From contig CM037590.1 of NCBI GenBank assembly GCA_021018995.1, forward strand, positions 43,464,287 through 43,528,286: 64,000 nucleotides of DNA. Reading direction: 5' to 3'. The DNA comes from Chloranthus sessilifolius. Lineage: Eukaryota > Streptophyta > Magnoliopsida > Chloranthales > Chloranthaceae. Under the pieces are notes generated by a model. The model was not told the DNA's origin. It searched no databases and saw only the letters and a program-made list of their open reading frames with translations. The stretch's first letter is position 1. The number at the start of each line of letters is the position of its first letter. Positions 23,401-35,969 of the stretch are shown one piece after another. A program made the translations under genes and the position numbers.

Positions 23401-24460
23401 GAAGAATGTGCACTATCGAGGCATCCCTGAATCCACGATCTCTACCTTTCGCTGAATCACAATTTTTTGAATCCACGATCAAAAAAATTGTGCACGTGTG
23501 TTTGTGCATAGGATTGCATGAAGAATCTTTTTGATCAATTTGATGGAAAATGAGGAGCAATCTAGCCACTTGGGTTTGCTCCCCAAGGTTACTGGTTCGA
23601 AGCAACTCCCCTTTTGTTAAGCGGGTGTAGTAGGCGTACCTTTTTGCATTTTCTTTTTGTATTACATTTTTTTTAAAATATTTACTTGTATTAAATTCTT
23701 AATTACATTTTCAAATTATATATAGTAAAATAGAATATGAGTATTATTTTATTTGTAAAAAAAAAAGGTGGGAAATTTTTTTATTGTCATAAAGTAATAT
23801 GAAACAGGGGCCCTATTTTACGAACTCACCTTAGGCCCCCAAAATGTCAAGGCCAGCCCTGCTGGGGAACTTAAAGTAGCTCAAAACTTAAACGTGATTA
23901 AAAAATTAAAGCTCATTCAAATCCGTTTTCAAACTTTAGAAATTTGAACTTTCTAAATTTTAATCGATTCTCACTTTTTAGTGGTTGAGCCAGCTCGGAA
24001 CCGATTGAATCTGTTCAACCCGCTGATGTGGCAATGATTAGACAACCATTTCCAAGAACCGGTCGGTTCCCAATTTTTGACTAAAAAATTACTATACTGG
24101 GTTTTCAATTGAACCGAACTGGTTCCAGTTCAACTACGGTCGTAGTTGAACCATTGGTCCGGTCTGATTCTTACAACACTGCTTTTTAGGGCTCAGGAGT
24201 TGCAGGGCGTGTTTGGCGCACCCAGCGCCCGATCAGTTCTAGTGAGCGGTTTCAATCGCTCCGACAAAACCACAGTCACCAACATCCTTTCGGCAACCTG
24301 CAGCTCTCCGTCAACTCTCCGTCTGCTCCACGTTGGTTTATCAAACGTGCTCTAGCTAGGTAGGCACACACCTAATAAGAGAGCATTGCCAAACACACGT
24401 TTCAAGGCCTTGAAAAACATTGCCAAACAATGCATCATTCATCAAGGATTAGTCTAGAAT
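23401..24460. other. Non-coding with small foldback scraps
   Basis: Near 23441-23486 'gaatccacgatc' is duplicated. 23810-23865 holds a 'ggggccc...aggccagccct' scrap. 23990-24180 is rich in 'gaaccg' and 'accggt' words. 24207-24355 is bounded by 'agggcgtgtttgg' and 'atcaaacgtgctct', possible hAT-like termini. No gene is supported. Confidence 0.4.
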
Positions 24461-26350
24461 GAATGTCTACCTATCATGGGTACACACAACAGTTTACACG
24501 TATGTGTGATTGGGCACACAAAAGATCTAATTGAGACCAAAAGCATACCATCATATGGTTACTTTTTTTTATTATTCCAAGTGGTATATAAAAAAAAAAA
24601 AAAAAACTTTAAAATCACATGGCACACATCACACTCAAAACTGATTTTTGGGTCATCTCTTTTAGACCAGTAGTAAGATCATAGTCTCAAAATCTTTTAT
24701 GTGGAAGATTACGGTAAAAGCAAACTCCATCATATAATTCCAAGCAGTTAATGGTTTAGAGTGGATCTCGAACATAAGCTCTTTCGGTAAACGTGTAGGC
24801 GTGAAGAGAGGTACCCATAAATGAATAGGGCATCTCTATCTGCGCCAACACAATTTCTAAAAGCACCAACATTCGAAACCCCTGAAACCCATTTACTACT
24901 TCAAAACAGATGACGGAGAAACTTTTTTGCCCTGATCTTCCACACAATGGATCTTGAGACCATAAGCATACCATCATACGGTCAGTTTTTGATTCCACGT
25001 GGCATGACTACCCAAAAAGTGACCCTAAAATTATATGGCAACCATCACAATTAAACATGATTTTAGGTCCAGTTTTTTGGGATTTGTGACACGTGGAATA
25101 AAAAACGTGCGTTTGATGGTAAGATTATGGTCTCAAAATTCACTATGTTGAAGATCTGTGTGAAAAAGACCTCCATCATCTGATTTCGATCAGTCAATGG
25201 GTTATAGGGGTTGCGCATGTGGGGTATTTCAGAAATTGCATTGGAGCCGCACCCATAAGAATATGGATACCTCTATTTGTGCCCACGCATTCTCTGAAAG
25301 CGCCCACGTCCCAGACCCCTTGAAAACCATTGATTGGGTCGGATCAGATGATCGAGGTCGTGTTTCACCCCGATATTCCACACAACAGATCTTGAGATCT
25401 TGGCACACATATGAGACGATCAATTTTTTTATTCAATGCGTCATAGATCCTCCAAAAATGGCCCTAAATTCACATTCAAACGTGATGTGTGCCATATTAT
25501 TCAAGGGCCATTTTTTGGAAACCTGTGACACATGAAATCAAAAAATGATCGTCTGATAGGTGTGCCATGATTTCAAGATCTATTGTGTGGAAGATCGGGC
25601 TGAAATATAATCTCCATCATCCGATCTGAAGCAATCAGTGGCGGAACCACTAAGGGATCGGTGCAGGTGACCTCCTGCACTAGGTTTCTAAAAGGTAAAA
25701 AATACAAATGAAACAGGTGAATTTACGTAGGAATATCTACACCTATTTATAAAGAGTAAATCTATAGTTGCAAATAACAAAACATATTATTACCAGGAGG
25801 CATTAGCCCAATTGGTACGCTCCCTCCAATGTGAGAGAGTAGGTCGTGGGTTCGATTCTCGTCCTCCACATTGTTTCTCACCCTTGTCTTTACAGGGTGT
25901 GGGTTGGGTTCTGTTAGTAAACGCTCACCACTATTGTTGGTGCCTTGTCATGCTGCTCTGCAACTGTCACATGTCTAGAAGCTACCTAGGCCGAATGGCG
26001 GTATCCAAAAAGTAAATTTCTCAGATCCCTTGAAAGCCATTGATTTCTTTAGATTAGATGGTGGAAACCATTTTTCCCCCCGACAAAATAAATCTGGCAT
26101 TTTTTTTGGCATCATATGACATACATCACACTAAAACGTGAATTAGGGTTATTTTTTTTTAGATCTGTAACATATGGAATAAAAAACGGACCATCTGATA
26201 AGCCAGACATAATCTCAAGATTTATTGTGTGGAAGATTAGGGTGAAAAACGATCTCCATCATCTCTAATCTGAAGCAATCAATGGTTTTAAGGGGTCTGA
26301 GACGTGGTCGCTTTCAAAGAATTCATGGGCGCAAATTGAAGTACCTATCT
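24460..26350. repeat. Cluster of four related foldback elements
   Basis: Four hairpin-forming copies lie at roughly 24460-24800, 24770-25290, 25255-25645 and 26010-26350. Each has arms of about 65-220 bp with the phrases 'cacacaa(c/t)(a/g)gatcttgaga', 'gtgtggaagat', 'atctccatcat' and 'aagcaatcaatgg', alternating in orientation, around a core with 'ccacgtggca' or 'gacacgtgga'. Single arms of the family occur at 6135-6260 and 54395-54480. The copies abut or overlap, so they look like serial insertion into, or duplication of, one preferred site. A SINE head interrupts the cluster at 25796. Confidence 0.65.
25796..26015 (+). mobile_element. tRNA-derived SINE
   Basis: The head 25796-25867 starts GGAGG and ends CCTCC. 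It has an A box TAGCCCAATTGG (25804-25815) and a B box GGTTCGATTCT (25849-25859) with normal spacing for RNA polymerase III promoters. The anticodon arm does not fold well, so it is not a working tRNA gene. About 150 bp of unrelated body follow ('acagggtgtgggttggg'). The 3' boundary is uncertain. Confidence 0.65.
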
Positions 26351-26662
26351 CTCATCTCCAAAAGTAGATCTCTTCACACATGCACTTAAGTGCTAAAACT
26401 GTTGACTTTTTTAATATTGTAATACCATTCTTGCTATTTTTAGCATCTGAAAAATAGTGTGATACCACTCGCGCTTGTTAATATCCAACTCTTTGTGAAG
26501 TGCTCGAGAGTCAATCTAGTGATTAACGAATATTTTAAACCATGAAACCATTGAAAGGTCAAATTGCAATAGCCTGATTTTTACTCTCATGACTAGTGCG
26601 CTTCCAAAGGCTAGACTATTTTGGTAGAAGATTGATTAGCACTATCGGTGGTGCTCAAGTTT

Positions 26663-27251
26663 GATTAGGGGTGTATTCAGTTCGGTTTGGTTAATTTTGG
26701 ACCAAAATCACAAACCAAACCGGTTCTAATCGGTTTCTAAATGTTCAAACCAAACCAAATCGTCCAACTGTCGAACCAAACCAACCCGATTTGATTCGGT
26801 TTCGATTTGGTTCGATCAATTTCTGTTTTCCTATAAGTTCTATTTAGCTCGGGCTGATTAAATTTAGGGAACCATTACTTGCATACAAAACGTTTTCCAT
26901 ACACATGTCTATGATATTCTCAAATTTGTTGAGCCTTAAATTCCCAAATTTTTTTAAGGATAAGATGTACAAGGTATCCCTTTTATATGTCCACAAGAAT
27001 CTTATCTTGAGACGTCCACATATTTCAATCCTCTGGTCCCACCATTAAAAGTAGTCTCATTCTTATATATATACTTACAATCGGTTCGGTTCGGTTGGTT
27101 TCGGCTTGAGAAGGCTTGGAACCGAAATCAAACCGAATTTTTTTATTTTTCTTTTTGCCAAACCAAACCCAAATCGATACTCATCCAAATCGGGCCAAAA
27201 CCAGCGGTTTGGTCCGGTTTGGCCAGTTCGGCCCAAAAAATGCATAGCCCT
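26663..27251. repeat. Foldback repeat rich in 'ttcggtttggtt'
   Basis: The ends 'taggggtgtattcagttcgg' and the complement of 'ccgaactgg...atagcccta' are imperfect inverted repeats, and the interior alternates 'aaccaaacc' and 'ggtttggtt' words. 26870-27080 may be a separate insertion ('ggaaccattacttgcatac'). The preceding 26351-26662 shows nothing recognisable. Confidence 0.45.
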
Positions 27252-27368
27252 ATGTTATTAGATAACTAATTCCAATAATATTTATTTAGTTTGAGTTGGT
27301 ATTAAGTTCTCTACCGAGCGCCGATCTTATCGGTGCCCTAGCCACTTGTTGGGATGACTGTGGAACCA

Positions 27369-28741
27369 TGATCGGTGCCGAAATGTGACTATATTTCACA
27401 CCTTAATTCCTACATTTAGCTATCCAATGAAAGCATCTGATGATTGTTGTGAGGTTTTAATGATTACAAGTATTTCTGACCGTTGGATCGTTAAAGAACA
27501 TAAAAGAAGGTAATTAAAGGCTACACAAGAGCCATGGACAAAAAGGTCAAATAAAGCATCGAAATCCGTGAAGTAGTTTGACACCCATCAAGAGAGAGAA
27601 GACTTTACCCTTAGATGTCAATCGATTGAGGACTAAGTGTCAATCGATTGACACATGAAGACAAGTTTTGCGAATCAAAAGTCAATCGATTGAGAACTTA
27701 TCCTCAATCGATTGAGGCTATTAGGTATAGGGTTTGCTCGACCCTATAAAATGAAAGCTTCTGACTTTGTGAAAAGGGGATTATTTTTCATTACTCATTT
27801 TTTATTTTAGGTTTTCACTCTTTGGAATTTCGGAATTTTCTCTTTTCATTCTTGAAGGATTCTTCCTTTCTCCTTTTTCTAGGGTTTTATCTGGGTAGAT
27901 TGTACTTAGGATTTGCACTGTCTTTCTTTTATATTCATAGATTGTATTTAGGAAAAGGCATTGTAAACAAAAGACCTTTTGAGGAGAAATGAAAAGTGGA
28001 ATGATTTTGAACATGCAAAGAGATCATACACCAAGGATGAGCGGCTAAATCAGTTGATCAAGGGAGATGCGATCCCTAGATAAGTAGTAATTTTTTATGA
28101 TTAATACCGCAGCCTATTTATGTCCTCATGGGATCGTTTTGCTTAAGTATGTTTGATTGAAAATATGTTGAATGCTTGTTATGACCGTTGATTGCGCGTA
28201 TCAACGGCTATAATCGCTAGATCTGAACCTGCAGGCTGATCTAGGCTGCAAAGCGATTATGTGTTTACTGTCGTGATCTAAATATCATGAGATACGCTAT
28301 GCTTTTTACATGACTCATACCGCAATGATAGGTTGAGTCATTATTTTTAGATATGGTATGCCGGATTGATGATCACGTTTTATTACAAATCATTTTTCTA
28401 GACAAATGATGGTGTGAATGATGCTTACTGAGACCGTGGGTTTAATGGTAGAAAAGGGGTACAAATCTGGAGTAGCATATTCCTAGATCATCACAATTAT
28501 TTGTCCTTTTATCCTTCGTAAATCATTTCTGCTTAGATTAGTTTATTTTTAGCATTTAGAAATAGTGTGTTAAGTTTTTGATAAAGTGAATCTGGCCCTT
28601 GGTACTTCCTCGGGTATTTTTATCCAATCTCTGAAAGAATTAATTAGATTTCACATTTTTCCCTGTGGGTTCGACACCCATGTTCTTACCGTGCTGCAAT
28701 AGATCTTATGCACTTGCAAGGGTACACTTTAAAATCGACCA
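27369..28741 (+). mobile_element. 5' LTR of the Athila-type element
   Basis: It starts TGATCGGTGCCGAAATGTG and ends AAAATCGACCA. Two pairs of TCAATCGATTGA palindromes (27618-27715) end 30 bp upstream of a TATA box (TATAAA, 27745-27750). This places the array in the promoter-proximal U3. Confidence 0.9.
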
Positions 28742-28747
28742 AGTTTT

Positions 28748-28764
28748 TGGCGCCGCTGCTGGGG
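28748..28764 (+). promoter_or_regulatory. Primer-binding site, tRNA-Asp type
   Basis: TGGCGCCGCTGCTGGGG lies 6 bp after the 5' LTR. It is complementary, with about two mismatches, to the 3' end of plant tRNA-Asp, the primer usual for Athila elements. Confidence 0.8.
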
Positions 28765-28816
28765 AATTCGGTGAAATTTTGATTAATTAGGAAGAGATTT
28801 GTACTTTAGTTAACGA

Positions 28817-29602
28817 TCAATCGATTGAGATTTGTTCCTCAATCGATTGAGTGTGTTTCAATAATAGTTCGATATTGAATTGTCAATCGATTAAGACAAA
28901 AGGATCAATCGATTGACTATTTTGTGTGAGACCCGAATTGCTAATTTCGGATTTTTAGGAAATCAAAGATTTCTTTTAGGAAGTAAAGATTTTTAGGACT
29001 TCTTATTTAGATTTTGTAGGAGTTTCTTTTTCTTTATCTTCCTCTTTTAGAAAATATCTTGTAGGATTTTCTAAATTCTAGTTATTAATTTTTGTGGGAC
29101 TACTTGCTTTAGGCTTTGTAGGAATCTTTATATTTTCCCCCTTCTTTTTCTCTTTTAGGTAAGATTTTATAGGATTTTGTAGGATTGCCTTTAGGTTTTA
29201 AAATTTGAATTTTTAATTGTAGATTTTGAAATTTAAATTTTAAATTTTAATTTAATTTTTATTTTTGAAATTCGAATTTAAAAAAAATAATAAAATTTAT
29301 TATTATTATTTAATTTAAATTTGAATTTTAATTTAATTTATTTTTAAAAAAATATATTTCTTTTCTTCTGATACTGGCTACTGTTCATTATAGATCTCAA
29401 TCGATTGACATTTCTTTGTTAATCGATTGACTAGGCCTCTGCTGCTGGCCATTTCAGCTGAAATTTCTGTGTTGACCGATTCTAACTTTTGAACCTCAAT
29501 CGATTGAGACCACTACATCAATCGATTGACGGATAAGTCTCTGTTCGAATATTTGTGTGTGCTTTGTGTCAATCGATTGAAACCTTTGCTTCAATCGATT
29601 GA
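28817..29602. repeat. TCAATCGATTGA palindromes in the leader
   Basis: Ten copies form five pairs (28817-28916 and 29397-29602). Within each pair the spacer is 10 nt. The AT-rich stretch between the groups (28925-29390) has poly-T and 'ttttaggatttt' repeats and no coding capacity. Confidence 0.85.
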
Positions 29603-29769
29603 AGCTGATATTTGTGGATTTGTTGTGGACTCAACAATCTTTGTTTTGGGTGTGGTGCATGAGCTTTACTTGTTCTCATCACTCACATCTGCAACCGTTT
29701 AATCTTGAGATCGAACGATCTTGTAGAGAGAATCGCATAATCCAAAGGAATCAGTATCATCATACTGAG

Positions 29770-30840
29770 ACTATGGCAGATCAAAGGAATGGAAATAATT
29801 AGAACAATAATAATGGAAATAATGGGAACAATAATCATGATGAGGGCCCAAGAACATTGGAATATTATAATGATCCTGATTTTTACGAGGATCAAGATAG
29901 AATCATGCATGCTCCCATCCCAGGGAACCATTACGAATTCAAATTCGCAATGATTCAAATGTTACCAATTTATCATGGATTGTCAAATGAAAATCCACAT
30001 GTTTATTTGAATGAGTTCGTTGCAGTGTGTAAGATGTTCCGTGTGCATAATGTGACCGACGAAATAGCTAAGTTGCGACTCTTTCCTTTCTCTTTAAGAG
30101 ATAAGGCAAAAACTTGGTTCTACTCCTTAGAACCACAATCTATTCAGAGTTGGGCAGAGCTACACCGTCAGTTTCTTAAAAAATATTTTTTCATGACCAA
30201 AACCATTGAGTTGCGTCAGAAGATTCAGTTCTTTTCCCAACAACCTACAGAAACATTTCATGAATGTTGGGAACGCTTTAAGGAATTGATTAAGAGTTGT
30301 CTAAATCATCAATTGCCATGGTGGCAGCAGGTCCAGAGTTTTTACAATGGACTAATTCCCGAAGAGAGACACATGGTTGATGCATCTTACGGAGGATCGT
30401 GTGCCACGAAAGAGGCTTATGAGCTGTGGGCCTTGTTTGAAAAGTTATATCAAACTTCAATCCAAAATGCGACAATGGAGTGAACTAATTTGGATGTGGC
30501 AACAAAATCACATGTGTTGACCAGAAATGGACTATTTGATGTCAATAACAACACCTCGGATCTTTCAACAAAGGTTGATATGTTATCCAAGCAAATGAGC
30601 ATGCTGTTAGCTGCAACTAAGCAAGCTAAAAGTGCTAGCAACCCCACCGCTTGTTCAATCTGTGACCACCCAGGTCACATGGCTAACGAGTGCCCTACTA
30701 CCTTGTCCTTTCTTCCTGATGAACCTACTCCTCAAGAGCAGGTGAATCTGACTCAATCATATCAGCGACAAGGTAGGAACATGTACTCAAACACATACAA
30801 TCCGGAATGGAAAAATCACCCCAACCTAGGATAGGGAGGA
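29770..30840 (+). mobile_element. Athila gag region
   Basis: It encodes a Retrotrans_gag-type capsid domain (LRLFPFSLRDKAKTWFYSL, FLKKYFFMTKTIELRQKI, ETFHECWERFKELI) and then a CCHC zinc knuckle (CSICDHPGHMANECP, about 30655-30700). Gag packages the RNA into the particle. An Asn-rich stretch precedes the capsid domain. Confidence 0.85.
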
Positions 30841-31039
30841 TCAAACCAAACTGGGCAGGTGAATCAGCAGTTCAAATCTAACGTAATGAATGGACAGCAG
30901 AATTTTCGCCCATAGCAGAATTCTAATTTTCAACATAACCCTCCTTATTATCATCTGAATTCTGATTACCAAAAAAATCAGAATTTTAATCAATCTCAGG
31001 CCACCATTTTAAAAGATTCTGATTTTGAGGAAAAAATTA

Positions 31040-32400
31040 TGCGAAATATGCAAGCTTTCCAGCAGATGATGATAGATCAATTTAGTCAACTGATAAATCA
31101 GTTGAGTCAACGAGAGGAAGGTAGGCTCCCTAGCCAACCCATCAACAATCCTCGAGGCCAAGCATCATCTGATGAAGGACCATCAAATAGTCAACAGTTG
31201 AAAGCTGTTACGGTGCTGAGAAGTGGACGAGAAATTAATAATCAAGTGGAAATGCTTGTGGAAGCTGATGAAGAAAGAGAAACAGCAAAAGAGAAAGAGT
31301 CAGAGAAAAGAAAAGAAAAAGAGCAAGGAAGAGAGAAGGGAAAAGAAAAAGAAGTAGAAGAAGTGTCTCCCTCAACTGTCCAACAAGGACGTGAAAAAGA
31401 ACCAGAACTTAAAGCTCCATCTTATGTCCCTAAGGCACCATTCCCTGAGTGCCTAACTCCTCCATCTAGAATGGGGAAGGGACCTGCAAAAATGGAAGAA
31501 ATCTTTGAAACATTCAAACAGGTAAAGATAAATCTTCCATTACTTGAGACAATCAAACAAGTTCCTGAGTACGCCAAATTCTTCAAAGATTTGTGCACTC
31601 ATAAGAGAAAGGCACGTACTCATGTTTCAAAGAAAGTGTTCCTGACTAATCAAGTCAGTTCAATACTGCAATTGGATGCCCCACGAAAACTCAAGGACCC
31701 TGGAGTCCCAACTGTTCCATGTGTCATTGGTGGACAACCAATTGGAAAAGCGTTACTGGATTTGGGAGCAATCGTTAATCTGATCCCATACTCAATGTAT
31801 GAGAAATTAGGATTGGGTGAATTGAAACCCAGAACGGTTACACTTCAACTTGCCGATAGGTCAGAAAGAAAGCCTAGGGGTATCATTGAGGATGTTTTAG
31901 TTGGAATAGACAAGTTTATCTTTCTAGTAGACTTCGTTGTTTTAGACATGGAACCACCTGTTAAATCCATTAATCAAGTCCCCATCATCCTTGGACGTCT
32001 GCTTTCTACCACGCAAATGCTTGCATTAATTGTCAAACGGGAGTCATTGACGTATCTTTTGGAAACATGAAGGTTAGATTGAATATATTTCATGCGATGA
32101 ATCATTTCCCCAACGAGGATGAGGTTGACTGTTTTTACATCAACCAGATGGATGAAGTAATGGATGAAGCGTTACCATCAATGCTTACCAAAGAAGAATT
32201 TGAAACTGCTTTGTTGGCCATCTATGAGGAAAAAGGATCTGAAAGAAAACAGTCAAAAGAAACGAGGTCGAGTCTATCATGTCCAGATGATAACTTATGT
32301 GCAAATGTGTCTAAGGTAGAACCATTACCTATTGAGGTAAAGGATGTGCTGACTCCATCAATTGAGCAACTACCAACTGTCAAATTAAAATAGTTGCCTG
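31040..32400 (+). mobile_element. Athila gag-pol linker and protease region
   Basis: A charged Glu/Lys-rich linker (about 31200-31400) leads to an aspartic-protease-like domain with GKALLDLGAIVNLIPYSMY and a later IILGR block. The linker probably forms a coiled or disordered spacer. Confidence 0.75.
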
Positions 32401-32559
32401 AGTCTCTCAAGTACGCGTTTCTGGGACCTCGAGAAACATTGCCAGTAATAATATCATCGACATTGTCGGAAGAATAAGAGTATGAGTTGCTGAAAGTGCA
32501 GAAAGAAAATAAAGAAGCCATTGGATGGACTTTAGCCGATCTAAAAGGGATTTAACCAT

Positions 32560-33860
32560 CGGTATGTATGCACAAAATACATTTGGAAGATGATAGTAAA
32601 CCATCGAGAAAACTGCAAAGGCGACTTAATCCAAACATGCAAGAAGTCGTTTTAAAGGAAATCATAAAACTACTCGATGCTGGAATCATCTATCCAATTT
32701 CTGATAGTCCATGGGTCAGTCCAGTTCAAATTGTTCCGAAAAAGTCTGGCATCACTGTGAAAGAAACTACTGAAGGAGAATTGGTGCTCACTCGCGAAAT
32801 CACAGGGTGGTGCATGTGCATCGACTGTCAAAAATTGAATACGGCTACGAGAAAAGATCATTTCCCCCTGCCATTCATTGACCAAATTCTCGAAAAGTTA
32901 GCAGGACAAGAGTTTTATTATTTTCTTAATGGATATTCGGGCTACAATCAATTACCGGTGTTTCCTGCAGATCAAGAGAAGACAACGTTCACGTGTCCCT
33001 ACTGAACGTTTGCATATCGAAGAATACCTTTTGACTTGTGCAATGCACCTGCCACTTTTCAAAGATGCATGTTGGCCATATTCTCGGACATGATTGATAA
33101 ATTCATCAAAGTCTTCATGGATGACTTTTCTGTTTTCGGAAAGACCTTTGAACTGTGTTTGCAACACCTTAACCAGGTATTGCAACAATGTGTCCAATCA
33201 AAACTTGTTCTTAGCTGGGAGAAAAGTCATTTTATGGAGCAACAAGGAATTGTGTTGGGACATGTTGTTTCAAAGAAAGGAATCAAAGTTGGCAGGGCAA
33301 AAGTCGATTTAATCGCTAATTTGCCCCACCAAGAGTGTTCGATAAATTCGATCATTTTTGGGTCATGCGGATTCTACCAAGATTCATCAAGGATTTTAGC
33401 AAGGTTGCCAAGCCATTGTGTCTGCTTGGAAAGATGTTCCTTTTAACTTTGATGAGGATTGCATGGAAGCATTTACGAAATTGGCGTGAGTTGTTATCTA
33501 ATACACCGATAATCCAACCTCCGGATTATTCTATACCGTTGAACTCATGTGATGCATCCGATTATGCTATTGGAGCATCTTAGGGCGGAGGGTGAACAAA
33601 GTACCTCATGTGATCTACTATGCCAAGACATTGATTGATGCCCGATTAAATTACACCACCACCGAGAGAAGGAGTTATTAGCCGTGGTGTATGCTCTGGA
33701 TAAATTCCGCTCTTATCTGCTTGGCTAAAAAATAGTGGTCTTTTCAGACCACTCTGTATTGAGATATCTGCTAGCGAAGGACACCAAACCAAGGTTAATC
33801 TGATGGATCTTACTCCTACAAGAGTTCAATTTTGAGATCAAAGATAAAAAGGGTGTCGAA
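32560..33860 (+). mobile_element. Athila reverse transcriptase and RNase H region
   Basis: Reverse transcriptase blocks: an SPWVSPVQIVPKKSGITV block, a CIDCQKLN block, YFLNGYSGYNQL, and the catalytic VFMDDFSVFG, the form usual for Athila. RNase H follows with SCDASDYAIGA and a LDKFRSYL-type stretch. This region shows interruptions. Confidence 0.85.
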
Positions 33861-35220
33861 AATGTGGTAGCCGATCATTTGTCAAGAATTCTGCCTGAAG
33901 AATCATCGGTCTATGAGACTATCCGGGACACCTTTCTGGATGAACAGTTGATGGCAATAGGTGTTGCCGCTACAAAAGTTCCATGGTTCTCTAATATTGT
34001 GAATTATCTAGTAACTGGCAGAATCTCTACCCAATGGAAAAATGATAAAAATCTATTCTTCTCGCAAATAAAATACTATTTTTGGGATGAGCCACAACTG
34101 TTTAAATTCTATTCAGACCAGGTTATCAGGAAATGTGTGCCTGAAGAAGAACAATTGAGTGTTATTAACTTTTATCATGCTGGGGCCTGTGGAGGCCATT
34201 TTGGAGGACAAAAGACCGCACACAAGATTCTTCAAAGCGGATTTTATTGGCCCTCCATCTTTTAGTACACTGCCAAATTTTATAAAGAATGCCAATGATG
34301 TCAGCAGCTTGGAAATATTTCACGACGAAATATGATGCCTCTGAACCCAATTTTGATAGTTGAAATTTTTGATGTATGGGGGATCGACTTCATGGGTCCT
34401 TTCCCCCCGTCGTCCTGATATTCTTATATTCTCGTAGTTGACTACGTTTCCAAATGGATTGAAGTGGCATCCGTTCAATGAATGACCACAAAGTTGTGAT
34501 CAAATTTCTGAAGGAAAATGTCTTTAACAGATTCAGGTTTCCAGGGGCGATCATTAGTGATGGCGGTTCGCATTGCTGTAACCGCCATTTTGCTACTCTA
34601 ATGAAGAAATATGGCATTACCCACAAGGTGGCAACACCGTATCACCCGCAAACTAGTGGTCAGGTGGAAGTGTCGAACCGAGAGATTAAATAAATTTTAG
34701 AAAAGACGGTGCGACTGAATAGAAGAGATTGGTCTAACCGGCTATCTGATGCTCTTTCGGCCTATCGTACAGCCTTCAAGACACCAATTGGAATGTCTCC
34801 GTTCAGAATTATCTACGGGAAGGCATACCATCTTCCTGTTGAATTGGAGCATAAGGCATTTTGGGCTATCAAAATATTTAACTTTGATATGTATGATCAA
34901 ATCGAAGGCTACAGCTGAGTGAATTGGAAGAGCTACGCTATGATGCATATGAAAACTCCAAGATGTACAAAGAAAGGTACAAAAAGCTGCTGATGAGTCA
35001 ATTTCTTGAAAAGAGTTCAGCATTGGACAAAAGGTCTGGCTGTTTAATTTCAGACTAAAGCTTCACCCGGGAAAACTAAAATCTAGATGGGAAGGCCCGT
35101 TTCAGGTTGTTTCTATTAGTGTGCATGGTGCGATTGAGATCCGTTGTTTCAAGGACAATCGAGTTTTCAAAGTCAATGGGCAACGTCTTAAACCAATGTT
35201 TGAGCCAATGACCTAGTTCA
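33860..35220 (+). mobile_element. Athila integrase region
   Basis: A zinc-binding N-terminal block (FYHAGACGGHFGGQKT) is followed by core blocks [13 protein letters not shown] and [17 protein letters not shown] with the D and E of the catalytic triad, then a C-terminal [14 protein letters not shown]-like block near 35060-35105. The domain inserts the cDNA. Confidence 0.85.
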
Positions 35221-35371
35221 GAATTGAGGCGATACACCTCAGTGATCCAGATATTTGATCAATGAAAGGGTCGAGCTGTCGACACTTAAACTCAGTGCTT
35301 CCTGGGAGGCAACCCAGTATGTTTGTTTGTTTTTGTTTTTGTTTTTATTTTTGTTAGAATTGAGTCTCTGT

Positions 35372-35869
35372 TCAATCGATTGACTGTCAAACAGTCAATC
35401 GATTGACATTAGCCCCTCAATCGATTGACAGTTCTCTGTCAATCGATTGAAAATTCAATCATCATCATCTCCCTTCTTCTTTGTCAATCGATTGAGAGAT
35501 TAATGTCAATCGATTGACATCTCCTCGGATTTTTAGCAGTTTTTGGAACTTGAAGTGCCATTCGACACATCTTGTCATGGCAGCTAACTTTCAGGCCACA
35601 TTTGTGTCAATCGATTGAGACTAACCCCTCAATCGATTGACTTGATTGAGCATTTACTTCACCAATTTTCAAGGCACCTAACCGGTGCAACTTTTCTCAA
35701 AAAGAGTGTCCTCAATCGATTGACATCACAGTGTCAATCGATTGACATTAAAAGAGGAGGAGTGAATTGTCCCACGTCGCATTCGCATGCCCGCTGACCT
35801 TCCAAATTCGCGCGACGTGTGCAAACCAAGCGTTCTCAATCGATTGAGGATCTCTCCTCAATTGATTGA
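35372..35869. repeat. TCAATCGATTGA palindrome array downstream of integrase
   Basis: Twelve copies lie in 500 bp, nearly all in pairs or triplets with a spacer of exactly 10 nt (one of 11). Spacer sequences are all different. Confidence 0.9.
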
Positions 35870-35969
35870 CATCTATACTATATAGTGGGGACACAACCCG
35901 TGGCCCCCCTCATTTCAAATCCTCTCCAATCCAATTCGAGCCGAGCTTACATCTTACATTCTCCTCGTA

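Noticed and set aside
25796-25867. Functional tRNA gene
   Set aside because: The A and B boxes are good but the anticodon stem does not pair properly, and a SINE-like body follows.
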